Assembly (NCBI RefSeq): GCF_001189365.1
Contig: NZ_LFJJ01000022.1
Coordinates: forward strand, 1-43,497
Source of the DNA: Candidatus Burkholderia verschuerenii
Lineage (GTDB): Bacteria > Pseudomonadota > Gammaproteobacteria > Burkholderiales > Burkholderiaceae
Length of the DNA: 43,497 nt
Direction of reading: 5' to 3'
Position 1 is the stretch's first letter; each line of letters starts with the position of its first letter. Made by a program: the position numbers and the translations under genes. The notes beneath the pieces are model-generated. The model was given only the letters and a program-made list of their open reading frames with translations, had not been told where the DNA came from and ran no database searches. Positions 1 to 9,278 of the stretch are shown piece after piece.

Positions 1-125
1 CGCTTCTTTAAGCGTATCAAGCATTTTCGTCGCGTCGCCACTCGATATGACAAACTCGCCCACAGCTACCTCACCTTTGTCTCCATCGTGTCTGCTCGGG
101 CCGCTCTTAAATGTAAACAGGACCT
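1..125 (+). mobile_element. 3' end of an IS5-family insertion sequence (transposase C-terminus)
   Basis: Reading from base 1 in frame 1 gives RFFKRIKHFRRVATRYDKLA, the C-terminal DDE-transposase signature of IS5-family (IS427-like) elements, where the catalytic Glu helix is followed by RRIATRYDK. Only the tail is in the window; the rest lies to the left. No stop occurs before the likely element end near 115-125 (AAATGTAAACAGGACC just before CTAG), so the exact boundary is inferred. The frame stays open far into the flank, but that part is not transposase-like. The family call is fairly secure; the subgroup is not. Confidence 0.7.
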
Positions 126-200
126 AGGATCGGCCAAGCGGCTTTCTTTGGTTACTTTCTTTGCCGCCGCAAAGAAAGTGACCCCTCCGCCGGGGAGGCG
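126..200. repeat. Hairpin-forming repeat next to the IS end
   Basis: Positions 151-164 (GTTACTTTCTTTGC) and 169-182 (GCAAAGAAAGTGAC) form a 14-bp inverted repeat with one T/C difference and a 4-nt loop. A second short GC palindrome follows at 184-199 (CTCCGCCGGGGAGGCGG region). I recall similar TTACTTTCTTTGCCGC elements recurring in intergenic regions of Paraburkholderia/Caballeronia, so this is probably a dispersed REP-like element. It appears only once in this window, so the dispersed nature rests on recollection. Confidence 0.55.
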
Positions 201-255
201 GTTACTGCATAAAAAGCAAGCCAACAGAAGCAGCAGGACCCCAGCAACGCCCCCC

Positions 256-747
256 TCAGAGCAACCGCTCAATATCATCAGCAATCGCCTCCGGCTTAGT
301 CTGCGGCGCAAACCGCTTAACGACATTACCCTTGCGATCAACAAGAAACTTGGTGAAATTCCACTTGATCACCTCGATCCCAAGCAACCCCGGCTCCTTG
401 TCCTTAAGAAACTTGTACAGCGGATGCGCGTTCGCCCCGTTCACGTCGATCTTCTCAAACATCGGAAACGACACCCCGAAGTTCTTTTCGCAAAAGCTGC
501 CGATCTGCTCCGCATCGCCCGGTTCCTGCTTGCCGAACTGGTTGCACGGAAACCCGAGCACCGCGAAACCGCGCGCCGCGAACTGCTGATAAACCTCCTG
601 CAAGCCCTTGTATTGCGGCGTGAACCCGCATTCGCTCGCCGTGTTGACGATCAGCAGCACCTTGTCGCGATAGGTATCGAGACTTTGATCGGCGCCGTCG
701 ATGGTTTCGGCGGTGAAGTCGTAGATGCTGCCCGGTGTGTCGCTCAT
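256..747 (-). CDS. Glutathione peroxidase family thiol peroxidase
   Basis: A 163-residue cytoplasmic peroxidase that reduces hydroperoxides with thiols (glutathione or thioredoxin). The peroxidatic site is in NTASECGFTPQYKGL, with Cys40 in the position of selenocysteine in animal enzymes. The second motif, LGFPCNQFGKQEPG, carries Cys68 and the conserved Gln74, and WNFTKFLVD carries the conserved Trp. Length matches BtuE-type bacterial enzymes. The ATG at 747 is chosen because it has GGAG eight bases upstream; the open frame runs to 1116 but that extension overlaps the divergent ABC-F gene and is not conserved-looking. The gene is divergent from the ABC-F gene. Whether it prefers glutathione or thioredoxin cannot be read from the sequence. 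Confidence 0.93.
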   Translation of the reverse strand: MSDTPGSIYDFTAETIDGADQSLDTYRDKVLLIVNTASECGFTPQYKGLQEVYQQFAARGFAVLGFPCNQFGKQEPGDAEQIGSFCEKNFGVSFPMFEKIDVNGANAHPLYKFLKDKEPGLLGIEVIKWNFTKFLVDRKGNVVKRFAPQTKPEAIADDIERLL

Positions 748-880
748 GTTCGCTCCAGATGAGATTTGCATAGCCGATGCTACCAACCCGCGGCCGCTAT
801 TAGCCGAACGGGCGACCCCTCGGACGAAACCCGGCCGGTCTAAAATAGCGCTTTCGTTCAACGCCCGCCGCCATTTCGCC

Positions 881-2804
881 GTGATCCGCTTCAACCAGTT
901 CAGCCTGTCCCGCGGCACCAAGCCGCTTTTCGAAGAGACCAGCTTCACGCTCAATCCGGGCGAGAAAGCCGGTCTGGTCGGCGCAAACGGCGCGGGCAAG
1001 TCCACGCTGTTCTCCGTATTGCGCGGCGAACTGCACGCCGACGGTGGCGACTTTGCGATGCCGCCGTCGTGGCGCATCGCGCACGTCGCGCAGGAAACGC
1101 CCGCCGTGGATCGCACCGCGCTCGACTATACGCTCGACGGTGACGTGAATCTGCGCGCGATCGAAGCGCGTATCGCGCAGGCATCCGCCGCACACGACGG
1201 CGTCGCCGAAGCCGAAGCGCACGCCGCCTTCGCCGATGCCGACGGCTACACCGCGCCCGCCCGCGCCGAAACCCTGCTGCTCGGCCTGGGCTTCACGCTC
1301 GAACAGACGCGCGAACCGGTCGCGAGCTTTTCCGGCGGCTGGCGCATGCGCCTGAATCTCGCGCAGGCGCTGATGTGTCCGTCCGACCTCCTGCTGCTCG
1401 ACGAACCGACCAACCACCTGGACCTCGACGCCATCGTCTGGCTCGAAGACTCGCTCGGCCGCTATCCGGGCACGCTGGTCGTGATTTCGTACGATCGCGA
1501 GTTTCTCGATTCGGTCTGCAACGTCACGCTGCATCTGGAGAATCGCCAGATCAAACGCTACGGCGGCAATTACAGCCAGTTCGAAGTGCTGCGCGCGCAA
1601 CAACTCGCGTTGCAGCAGAGCGCGTATGAAAAGCAGCAGCGCACGGTGGCGCACTTGCAGAGCTTTATCGACCGTTTCAAAGCCAAGGCGACCAAGGCCA
1701 AGCAGGCGCAGAGCCGCGTCAAGGCGCTGGAAAAGATGGAGCTGATCGCGCCCGCGCATGCGTCTTCGCCCTTCACGTTCGAGTTCCGCGAGCCCGACGC
1801 AGCGCCCAATCCGATGATGGTCATGGAAGGCGTGCGCTGCGGCTATCGCGGCGACGACGGCCACGAAATTCCGATCGTCGAAAACGTCACGCTGTCGATC
1901 CAGAACGGCCAGCGCATCGGCCTGCTCGGCGCAAACGGTCAGGGCAAGTCGACGCTCATCAAGACGCTGGCGCATACGCTCGACGCGCTCTCGGGCGCCG
2001 TGCGTCAGGGCAAGGGCCTGCAGATCGGCTACTTCGCGCAGCATCAACTGGAAACGCTGCGTCCCGACGACTCCGCGCTTCAGCATCTGGCTCGCCTCGC
2101 GCCCGATACGCGCGAACAGGAACTGCGCGACTTCCTCGGCAGTTTCAATTTCTCCGGCGACATGGCGACCGCGAAAATCGCGCCGTTCTCCGGTGGTGAA
2201 AAAGCGCGGCTGGCGCTGATCATCTGGCAGAAGCCGAAACTGCTGCTGCTTGACGAGCCGACCAATCACCTCGACCTCGAAACGCGTCACGCGCTGACGA
2301 TGGCGCTCGCGCAATTCGAAGGCACGCTGATTCTCGTCTCGCACGATCGCCACTTGCTGCGCGCAACGACGGACACCTTCATGCTGGTGGCCAAGCATCG
2401 CCTGCATCCGTTCGATGGCGACCTCGACGATTCGCGACTGGCTGCTGCAACACGCCGCCGAAACGCGCGCGGCCGCCAAGGATGCGAGCGGCGCGGCCAA
2501 TCCTTCCGACAATGCGCCGAACCGCAAGGAGCAGCGCAAGCAGGAAGCGCAGGAGCGCCAGAAGCTCGCGCATCTGAAGAAGCCGTTGCAGACGCGCATC
2601 GCGAAAATCGAAAAGGAGATGGAGAAGCTCAACGCGGAGAAGGCGCAACTCGATGCCTTCGTCGCCGATCCCGCGAGTTACGAGGCCGCGCAGAAAACCC
2701 GGCTGACCGACACGATCCGCCGTCAGGGCGAAGTCGGCGCGCGGCTCGAAACGCTCGAAATGGAGTGGCTCGAAGCCCACGAGGAACTCGAGCAGATCGG
2801 TTGA
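881..2804 (+). pseudogene. ABC-F family ATPase, frameshifted near the C-terminus
   Basis: Two ABC cassettes on one chain without membrane segments: Walker A GANGAGKST and GANGQGKST, signature SFSGGWRMRL and FSGGEKARLAL, and LLLDEPTNHLDL twice, the hallmark of ABC-F translation factors (Uup/YheS type). The GTG at 881 gives the usual MIRFNQFSLSRG beginning. At about 2432 two bases are missing (GACGAT-T-CGCGACTGG where GAT-TAT-CGC-GAC-TGG is expected), so the frame moves from LHPFDGDLDD into an unrelated basic tail ending at 2818. The proper C-terminus, RDWLLQHAAETRAAAK to HEELEQIG with its coiled-coil domain, continues in the +3 frame to 2804. Both ATPase domains stay intact, so a shortened active protein is possible. 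A sequencing error would also explain it. Confidence 0.8.
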
Positions 2805-2831
2805 TTAGCGGTTCATAACCGGAGACTCACC

Positions 2832-3848
2832 TTGACGCCTTCCCTCAGCGGTCTGCGCGTGCTCGATCTGACGCGGCTCCTGCCCGGCCCTGTCGCCACG
2901 CTTCGGCTGGCCGAACTCGGCGCGGATGTCCTGAAGATCGAGCCGCCCGGCGAAGGCGATTACGCGCGCTCGATGTTCCAGAGCGAAGCGGACCGGCAGA
3001 GCGGCACGCCGAGCGCGTTCTGGCGCATCGTCAATCGCAACAAGCGGACGATGACGCTCGACCTGAAATCCGAGGAAGGCCGCGCGAAGCTGATCGAACT
3101 CGCGCGCGATGCCGATTTGCTGGTGGAAAGCTTCCGTCCGTCGGTGATGGCGCGGCTCGGCGTCGGCTATGACGTGCTGCGCGCGGCGAATCCGAAGCTG
3201 GTCTATTGCGCGATCACCGGCTACGGTGGCGACGGCCCGTTCGCGCGGAAGGCGGGCCACGATCTCAACTACATCGCGTATGCGGGCGTGCTCGATCAAC
3301 TGGCCGCGCGCGACGGCGTGCCCATCGCGCCGAATTTTCAGTTGGCGGATCTGCTGGGCGGCGCGCTGGCCGCCGTGATGGAAATGCTCGCCGCGCTCTG
3401 GCAAGTCGCGCGCGGCGGCGAGGGACGCTGCCTGAACGTGTCGATGACCCACGCGATGCACACGCATAACGTGATGGCGCACATCGCGCTCGCCAACGAC
3501 GATCACGCCGGCACGCGCGCGGGCTTCGGCCTGCTCAACGGCGGCGTGCCCTGCTACAACGTGTATCGAACGAAAGATGAGCGGTTTATCGCCGTGGGCG
3601 CGCTGGAACTGAAGTTCTGGCAGACGCTTTGCGATGCCATCGGCCGCCCGCAATGGGCGACGCGGCACTGGAGTCTCGGTCAGGCAATCGGCGGCGCGGA
3701 TGCCGCGCAACTCGGCGCGGAGTTCGCCGCGCTGATCCGCGAGCGAACGCGCGACGAATGGATCGCGCTGCTCGAACCGCTCGATTGCTGTGTCGCGCCG
3801 GTGCTCACGCCTGCGGAGGCGACGGTGCATCCGCTGTTTCGAAGCTGA
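2832..3848 (+). CDS. CaiB/BaiF CoA transferase family, alpha-methylacyl-CoA racemase-like; short C-terminus
   Basis: A 338-residue family III CoA transferase/racemase. RVLDLTRLLPGPVATLRLAE is the family N-terminus. ITGYGGDGPFARKAGHDLNY and LADLLGG supply the His143 and Asp173 that match the catalytic His/Asp pair of alpha-methylacyl-CoA racemases, so epimerising 2-methyl-branched acyl-CoAs is the best guess; a CoA transferase role is possible. The TTG at 2832 has GGAG at the right distance. The protein stops abruptly after VHPLFRS, where relatives usually continue with RG and 20-40 more residues, so the 3' end may have been lost. It ends 7 bases from the convergent small gene at 3855. Confidence 0.8.
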   Translation: MTPSLSGLRVLDLTRLLPGPVATLRLAELGADVLKIEPPGEGDYARSMFQSEADRQSGTPSAFWRIVNRNKRTMTLDLKSEEGRAKLIELARDADLLVESFRPSVMARLGVGYDVLRAANPKLVYCAITGYGGDGPFARKAGHDLNYIAYAGVLDQLAARDGVPIAPNFQLADLLGGALAAVMEMLAALWQVARGGEGRCLNVSMTHAMHTHNVMAHIALANDDHAGTRAGFGLLNGGVPCYNVYRTKDERFIAVGALELKFWQTLCDAIGRPQWATRHWSLGQAIGGADAAQLGAEFAALIRERTRDEWIALLEPLDCCVAPVLTPAEATVHPLFRS

Positions 3849-3854
3849 AAAAGC

Positions 3855-4118
3855 TCAACGGCGCGGCAGCGTCTGACGCGGCTGGCGTTCGTCGTCGATC
3901 AGCACGTGCTTGCGGCCCATCACATGATGGCGAATGGTCGCGACGACTTCGTCTTCCGTGACATCGGCCGCGACGACACGGCGCGAGATCTGCCCTTCGC
4001 CGTCGATCCATTCGACGATCCGGCAGCCGTTGTCCCACGGTTGCTGCAACGGTGGCGACACACGGCAGCCGCGCAGATGGAACGCGGCTTTCGGCCGGGT
4101 TGATTTGGCTTGTTTCAA
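3855..4118 (-). CDS. Small DUF2866-like protein
   Basis: An 87-residue basic protein of unknown function. The core LRGCRVSPPLQQPWDNG, IVEWIDGEGQISRRVV and ATIRHHVMGRKHVLID resembles the Burkholderia-specific DUF2866 family; that assignment is from memory. The TTG at 4118 is preferred because GAGAGGA lies just upstream; an earlier start at 4193 would add a basic, low-complexity leader. It is convergent with the CoA transferase gene and 7 bases from its end. No signal peptide or membrane segment is visible. Confidence 0.6.
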   Translation of the reverse strand: MKQAKSTRPKAAFHLRGCRVSPPLQQPWDNGCRIVEWIDGEGQISRRVVAADVTEDEVVATIRHHVMGRKHVLIDDERQPRQTLPRR

Positions 4119-4261
4119 AGCGTGGTCCTCTCGATCCTTCCGGTCACTTCGCCTGTCTGAGAGCCTCGGCTGGGTTGACTGGTTCCGTAGCACTGAAAGG
4201 ATAGGGACGTCGAACCTTAAATAGGTTACAGGTCGAGACGCTTTTTTTACGATGCGTTACG

Positions 4262-4287
4262 AAAAGTGCGATGAGGCGCAGCATCGC
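4262..4287 (-). terminator. Weak intrinsic terminator after radA
   Basis: On the minus strand GCGATG (4273-4268 region) pairs with CATCGC (4282-4287), loop of eight, followed by four T. It lies 20 bases past the radA stop. The stem is short, so support is moderate. Confidence 0.4.
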
Positions 4288-4306
4288 GCCATGTTCGCGT
4301 CAGCAA

Positions 4307-5692
4307 TCATTCGAGATCGCGGACACGATCGATCACCTCCTCGATCCGGTCGACGGCGATCACCTTCAGCCCGTCGATCGCCTGCTTCGGCGCGTTGGCT
4401 TTCGGGATCAGCGCGATCGAAAAGCCGAGCTTGGCGGCTTCCTTCAGGCGATCCTGACCGCGCGGCGACGGACGAATCTCGCCAGCCAGACCGACTTCGC
4501 CGAACGTGATCAAGCCCTTGGGCAGCGGCTTGTTGCGCATCGACGAATGAATCGCGAGCAGCACGGCCAGATCGGCCGCCGGCTCGGTGATCTTGACGCC
4601 GCCGACCGCGTTGAGAAACACGTCCTGATCGAAACACGCAATGCCCGCATGCCGATGCAGCACCGCCAGCAACAGCGCGAGCCGGTTCTGCTCCAGCCCG
4701 ACCGCAAGCCGGCGCGGGTTGGGCACATGCGCGGTATCGACCAGCGCCTGCACTTCGACCAGCAGCGGACGCGAGCCTTCCTGCGTGACCAGCACGCACG
4801 AGCCCGCAACGCTCTGCTCGTGCTGCGACAAAAACAGCGCCGACGGATTGGCGACGCCGCGCAGGCCGCGCTCGGTCATCGCGAACACGCCGAGTTCGTT
4901 CACCGCGCCGAAACGATTCTTGAACGCGCGCACCAGACGGAACGACGAGTGCGTATCGCCTTCGAAATACAGCACGGTGTCCACGATATGTTCGAGCACA
5001 CGCGGCCCTGCGAGACTGCCTTCCTTCGTCACATGGCCGACCATGATGATCGCCGTGCCGGTCTGTTTGGCGATGCGCGTCAGTTGCGCGGCGCACTCGC
5101 GCACCTGCGCGACCGAACCCGGCGCGGACATCAGCGCTTCCGAATAGATGGTCTGGATCGAGTCGATGACGGCGACTTCGGGCCGTTGCTCGTCGATGGT
5201 CGCCTGAATTTTTTCGAGCTGGATTTCGGCGAGCAGGCCGAGATCGGCGGCAGCGCTGTCCTTGCCGATCAGCCCGAGCCGTTGCGCGCGCAACGCGATC
5301 TGCTCGCCCGATTCCTCGCCGCTGACATAAAGCGCGGGCCGCTCGCGCGCGATTTCCGCCAGCGATTGCAGCAGCAAGGTCGACTTGCCGATACCCGGAT
5401 CGCCGCCGATCAGCACGACGCCGCCCGGCACCAGACCGCCGCCCAGCACGCGATCGAATTCGCCGACGCCGGTCGTGAAGCGCGGCACGTCCGCCGCTTC
5501 GATTTCCGCGAGCCGTCGCACCGGCGAGCTTTTCGCCAGCGCCTGGAAGCGATGCGCCGAAGGCGTTTCCGCGACCGATTCCGTCAACGTGTTCCAGGCG
5601 TGGCATGCCGCGCACTGCCCCGTCCATTTCGGCGACTGCGCGCCACATTCGCTACAGACGTAGAGCGTCTTTGCTTTCGCTATTTTTGCCAC
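4307..5692 (-). CDS. radA: DNA repair protein RadA
   Basis: A 461-residue RecA-like ATPase that drives branch migration in homologous recombination. It has an N-terminal C4 zinc finger (CSECGAQSPKWTGQCAAC, residues about 13-30), Walker A GGDPGIGKST, Walker B VAVIDSIQT, the RadA-specific KNRFG motif (FKNRFGAVNELGVF) and a C-terminal Lon-like domain lacking protease residues (ITFGEVGLAGEIRP). Length is normal for the family. It lies 46 bases downstream of alr on the same strand and is probably cotranscribed. No lesion is visible. Confidence 0.97.
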   Translation of the reverse strand: MAKIAKAKTLYVCSECGAQSPKWTGQCAACHAWNTLTESVAETPSAHRFQALAKSSPVRRLAEIEAADVPRFTTGVGEFDRVLGGGLVPGGVVLIGGDPGIGKSTLLLQSLAEIARERPALYVSGEESGEQIALRAQRLGLIGKDSAAADLGLLAEIQLEKIQATIDEQRPEVAVIDSIQTIYSEALMSAPGSVAQVRECAAQLTRIAKQTGTAIIMVGHVTKEGSLAGPRVLEHIVDTVLYFEGDTHSSFRLVRAFKNRFGAVNELGVFAMTERGLRGVANPSALFLSQHEQSVAGSCVLVTQEGSRPLLVEVQALVDTAHVPNPRRLAVGLEQNRLALLLAVLHRHAGIACFDQDVFLNAVGGVKITEPAADLAVLLAIHSSMRNKPLPKGLITFGEVGLAGEIRPSPRGQDRLKEAAKLGFSIALIPKANAPKQAIDGLKVIAVDRIEEVIDRVRDLE

Positions 5693-5738
5693 ACCGTGCC
5701 TTGCGTCGAGTTTTCGTTCTTCGTGTTCTGGAAACGCG

Positions 5739-6809
5739 TCATTCCGCGCGGACCGGCACGCGCTGGGCGATCGCGCACATCAGCTCGTAGCCGATGGTGC
5801 CGCACGAACTCGCCACGTCGTCGATCGGCAGATGTTCGCCCCACAACTCGACGCGCGAACCGATGCCCGCACCGGGACACGGCGTCAGATCGACGGTCAG
5901 CATGTCCATCGACACGCGGCCGACGAGCTGCGTCCTCACGCCCTCGACGATCACCGGCGTGCCTTCCGGCGCGATACGCGGATACCCGTCCGCATAGCCG
6001 CACGCGACGATGCCGATCTTGGTCGGCTTGTCCGCGACATACGTCGAGCCGTAGCCGATGCTGTGCCCCGCGTCGACCGTCTGCACGGCGATGATTTCGG
6101 ACGACAGCGTCATCGCCGGCTTGAGTCCGATGCCGTCGATATCCGCGGTCTTGCCCGACGGCGACGCGCCGTACAGGATGATGCCCGGCCGCACCCAGTC
6201 GAACTGCGCATCCGGATGCCACAGCACCGCTGCCGAATTCGCCAGGCTGCGCGCCCCCGCGATGCCTTCCGCGCCGCGCTCGAACGCCTCCAGCTGATGC
6301 GCGATGCCGCGCGGGCCGTCCGCATCGGAGAAATGGGTCATGAGCGTGATCTGGCCGACGCCCTGCACCGCCCGCGCCCGCTCCCACGCCGCCCGATACT
6401 TCTCCGGCGTGTAGCCGAGCCGGTTCATGCCGCTGTTCATCTTCAGCTGAATATTGACCGGCTTGGACAGGCGCGCCATTTCCAGCATGCGCAATTGCTC
6501 GTCGCAGTGGACGGCGGTGGTCAGGCTGTAGCGGTCGATCACGTCGATATCGGTCGGCCGGAAAAAGCCTTCCAGCAGAAGAATCGGGCCGGCCCAGCCC
6601 AATTCACGCAACTTCGCGGCCTCTTCGAGGTCGAGAAGACCGAATCCGTCGGTCGCACGCAATCCGGGGAACGCTCGCGCGAGTCCGTGGCCATACGCAT
6701 TGGCCTTGACGACGGCCCAGATCCGGGATTTCGGCGCGTACTTGCGCGCGACGGCGAGGTTGTTGGCGAGTGCGGCGGTATGAATCGTAGCTGACAGGGG
6801 GCGCGGCAT
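5739..6809 (-). CDS. alr: Alanine racemase
   Basis: A PLP enzyme of 356 residues that interconverts L- and D-alanine for peptidoglycan. The N-terminal barrel carries the PLP lysine in [12 protein letters not shown] (Lys35). The C-terminal domain carries the catalytic tyrosine segment [17 protein letters not shown] and the [13 protein letters not shown] motif. The ATG at 6809 gives [14 protein letters not shown], the usual start. It is the first gene of a likely alr-radA unit and is divergent from lplT. It appears intact. Confidence 0.97.
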   Translation of the reverse strand: MPRPLSATIHTAALANNLAVARKYAPKSRIWAVVKANAYGHGLARAFPGLRATDGFGLLDLEEAAKLRELGWAGPILLLEGFFRPTDIDVIDRYSLTTAVHCDEQLRMLEMARLSKPVNIQLKMNSGMNRLGYTPEKYRAAWERARAVQGVGQITLMTHFSDADGPRGIAHQLEAFERGAEGIAGARSLANSAAVLWHPDAQFDWVRPGIILYGASPSGKTADIDGIGLKPAMTLSSEIIAVQTVDAGHSIGYGSTYVADKPTKIGIVACGYADGYPRIAPEGTPVIVEGVRTQLVGRVSMDMLTVDLTPCPGAGIGSRVELWGEHLPIDDVASSCGTIGYELMCAIAQRVPVRAE

Positions 6810-7084
6810 GAGTATTCAGTGGTCTTGCAATTCGCGCGGCGGGTCGAAAAGCGCCTGGCTTTCACGTCCCGGATGCCTTGCGAATCAGTATCTTATGAGG
6901 AAATCGGCGCACGATCGTGTGTTTTCGCACGCGATCGAGATTACTGCTAGTCAGAATGCGCCTATTTTCGTGTTATAAAGCCGTGCGCACAACCTATTTC
7001 GACAGGCATAAGCCCGGACGCAAGACGCGCGGCATGGCGAGCGTTCGGGGCGGATCACCCGCAGTGAGGAAAGCTTCGGATCAG

Positions 7085-8392
7085 ATGAAAAAAGGTTTTT
7101 ACACCATCATGGCCGCGCAGTTTTTCTCATCGTTGGCCGATAACGCTTTACTGATCGCTGCCATCGCACTGCTGAAAGACCTCCATGCGCCCAACTGGAT
7201 GACGCCGCTGCTCAAGCTGTTCTTCGTCCTGTCCTACGTGATATTGGCCGCTTTCGTGGGCGCGTTCGCGGATTCGCGGCCCAAGGGTCATGTGATGTTC
7301 GTGACCAACTCCATCAAGGTGGTCGGCTGCCTCACGATGCTGTTCGGCGCGCATCCGTTGCTCGCTTACGGCATCGTCGGCTTCGGCGCGGCGGCGTATT
7401 CGCCCGCGAAGTACGGCATTCTCACCGAACTGCTGCCGCCCGACAGGCTGGTCGCGGCCAATGGATGGATCGAAGGGACGACGGTCGGCTCGATCATTCT
7501 CGGCACGGTGATGGGCGGCGCGCTCATCAATCCGCTGGTCGCGAGTCATCTGCTGTCGTATCACATCCCGCGCATCAACACGCCCGCCGAAGCCGCGATG
7601 CTCGTCATCATGGCGATGTACGTGGTCGCCGCGATCTTCAACCTGCGCATTCCCGATACCGGCGCGCGCTATCCGAAGCAGGAAACGCGGCCGATCAAGC
7701 TCATCACCGATTTCGCCGACTGCTTCGTCACGCTGTGGCGCGACAAGCTCGGCCAGATTTCGCTCGCGGTGACGACGCTCTTCTGGGGCGCGGGCGCGAC
7801 GCTGCAGTTCATCGTGCTCAAATGGGCGGAAGTCTCGCTCGGCATGACGCTCTCGCAAGCCGCCATCCTGCAGGCCGTGATCGCCGTGGGCGTGGCGGTC
7901 GGCGCGGTACTCGCGGCGGCGCGCGTGCCGCTCAAACGCTCGCTGTCGGTATTGCCGGTCGGCATCGTCATGGGCATCGCGGTGATGATCATGGCGTTCT
8001 ACACGCGTCATCTGTTCCCGGCGCATTGGGGCATCTATTTCGGCAAGATGCATTTCCCCGGTTATCTGCTGATCGCCTATCTGTTCCTGATGGTCGTCGG
8101 CGGTTTGTCGGGCTTTTTCGTCGTGCCGATGAACGCGCTGCTCCAGCATCGCGGACACGTGCTGCTGTCGGCCGGGCATTCCATCGCCGTGCAGAACTTC
8201 AACGAAAATCTGTCGGTGCTGATCATGCTGTGCCTGTACGCGCTGCTGGTGTGGCTCGACATGCCGATCCAGTTCGTGATCATGATGTTCGGCTCGTTCG
8301 TGTGTCTGATGATGTACTTCGTCATGCGCCGTCATCAGGCGAATCAGCGCGCGTTCGATTCCGTCGCGCTGATCGGCGAGGCGCGGCACTGA
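7085..8392 (+). CDS. lplT: Lysophospholipid transporter LplT (MFS)
   Basis: A 435-residue inner-membrane protein with about 12 hydrophobic segments. It starts MKKGFYTIMAAQFFSSLADN, the characteristic LplT opening, and ends in a polar tail (RRHQANQRAFDSVALI). LplT flips lysophospholipids to the cytoplasmic face for re-acylation. The ATG at 7085 is preferred over the upstream frame (open from 6917) because of GAGGAAAG at 7066 and homology beginning there. No acyltransferase (aas) partner is adjacent. The gene is divergent from alr. Confidence 0.92.
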   Translation: MKKGFYTIMAAQFFSSLADNALLIAAIALLKDLHAPNWMTPLLKLFFVLSYVILAAFVGAFADSRPKGHVMFVTNSIKVVGCLTMLFGAHPLLAYGIVGFGAAAYSPAKYGILTELLPPDRLVAANGWIEGTTVGSIILGTVMGGALINPLVASHLLSYHIPRINTPAEAAMLVIMAMYVVAAIFNLRIPDTGARYPKQETRPIKLITDFADCFVTLWRDKLGQISLAVTTLFWGAGATLQFIVLKWAEVSLGMTLSQAAILQAVIAVGVAVGAVLAAARVPLKRSLSVLPVGIVMGIAVMIMAFYTRHLFPAHWGIYFGKMHFPGYLLIAYLFLMVVGGLSGFFVVPMNALLQHRGHVLLSAGHSIAVQNFNENLSVLIMLCLYALLVWLDMPIQFVIMMFGSFVCLMMYFVMRRHQANQRAFDSVALIGEARH

Positions 8393-8463
8393 AGCTTTCG
8401 CCACGCTCGATTTGCCGCGATGAAGGCGCATTCCGCGCGCGAATCGGCTAAGCTTTCCCGATC

Positions 8464-9276
8464 ATGCGCTCAGCCGATCTCTTTTCCCATGTCACGCGGG
8501 TGCGCTCCGGCGCGCCGCTCGTGCATTGCCTGACGAATCTCGTCGTCACCAATTTCACCGCCAACGTGCTGCTCGCCATCGGCGCCGCGCCCGCGATGGT
8601 CGTCGCGCGCGAGGAAGTCGCGGAATTCGCGCCGATCGCGAGTGCGCTGTCCGTCAATCTCGGCACGCTCGACGAACCGCAGGCGCGCGCCATCCGCCTG
8701 GCCGTCGACGCCGCCCGCGATGCCGGCACGCCGTGGGCGCTCGATCCGGTCGCGGTCGGCCCGTTGTCGTTCCGCACCGCCTTCGCCTTCGATCTGCTCG
8801 ATGCGAAACCCGCCGTGATTCGCGGCAACGCTTCGGAAATCATCAGTTTGTCGGGTGGCGCGGCGAGCGGCCGCGGCGTCGACAGCACCGCCGCGACGGA
8901 TGCCGCGCTCGACGCCGCGCAAGTGCTCGCGCTGAAAACGCAGGCGATCGTCGCGGTCACCGGCGCGACCGATTACATCACCGATGGCAAACGCGTCGTC
9001 GCGCTCGCCAATGGCTCGCCGCTGATGACGCGCGTGACCGGCGTCGGCTGCGCGCTGTCGGCGACGGTCGCGGCATTCGTCGGCGCGGCATCGCGCGCGG
9101 AATGGTTCGATGCGACGGTCGCGGCCATCGCGTATTCGACCATCGCCGGCGAACTCGCCGCACGCGATGCCGCGATGCCCGGCAGTTTCGCGGTGGCGTA
9201 TCTCGACCGGCTCGCCTCCGTCGACGAAGCCACCTTCGACAAAACGCTCGTGCAGCGCGATATCGCGTCCGCCTGA
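8464..9276 (+). CDS. thiM: Hydroxyethylthiazole kinase
   Basis: A 270-residue ribokinase-fold enzyme that phosphorylates 4-methyl-5-(2-hydroxyethyl)thiazole, a thiamine salvage step. Family segments include VHCLTNLVVTNFTANVLLAIG, PWALDPVAVG, PAVIRGNASEI and MTRVTGVGCALSA, the last forming the anion hole with the catalytic Cys. It is the first gene of thiM-thiE-thiD. No TPP riboswitch-like sequence is seen in the 71 bases upstream, and the ribosome site is weak. The chain appears intact. Confidence 0.95.
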   Translation: MRSADLFSHVTRVRSGAPLVHCLTNLVVTNFTANVLLAIGAAPAMVVAREEVAEFAPIASALSVNLGTLDEPQARAIRLAVDAARDAGTPWALDPVAVGPLSFRTAFAFDLLDAKPAVIRGNASEIISLSGGAASGRGVDSTAATDAALDAAQVLALKTQAIVAVTGATDYITDGKRVVALANGSPLMTRVTGVGCALSATVAAFVGAASRAEWFDATVAAIAYSTIAGELAARDAAMPGSFAVAYLDRLASVDEATFDKTLVQRDIASA

Positions 9277-9278
9277 TC

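Noticed and set aside
800-2632. 610-residue open frame on the minus strand opposite the ABC-F gene
   Set aside because: It is a GC-driven shadow of the ABC-F coding sequence, Arg/Ala-rich, with no recognisable motif. Similar shadows lie opposite radA (4271-6094), lplT (7148-8431), rhlE (15186-16511) and pcaB (28179-29543).
8393-8463. TPP riboswitch ahead of thiM
   Set aside because: The 71-base gap is too short and lacks the CUGAGA and related consensus segments.
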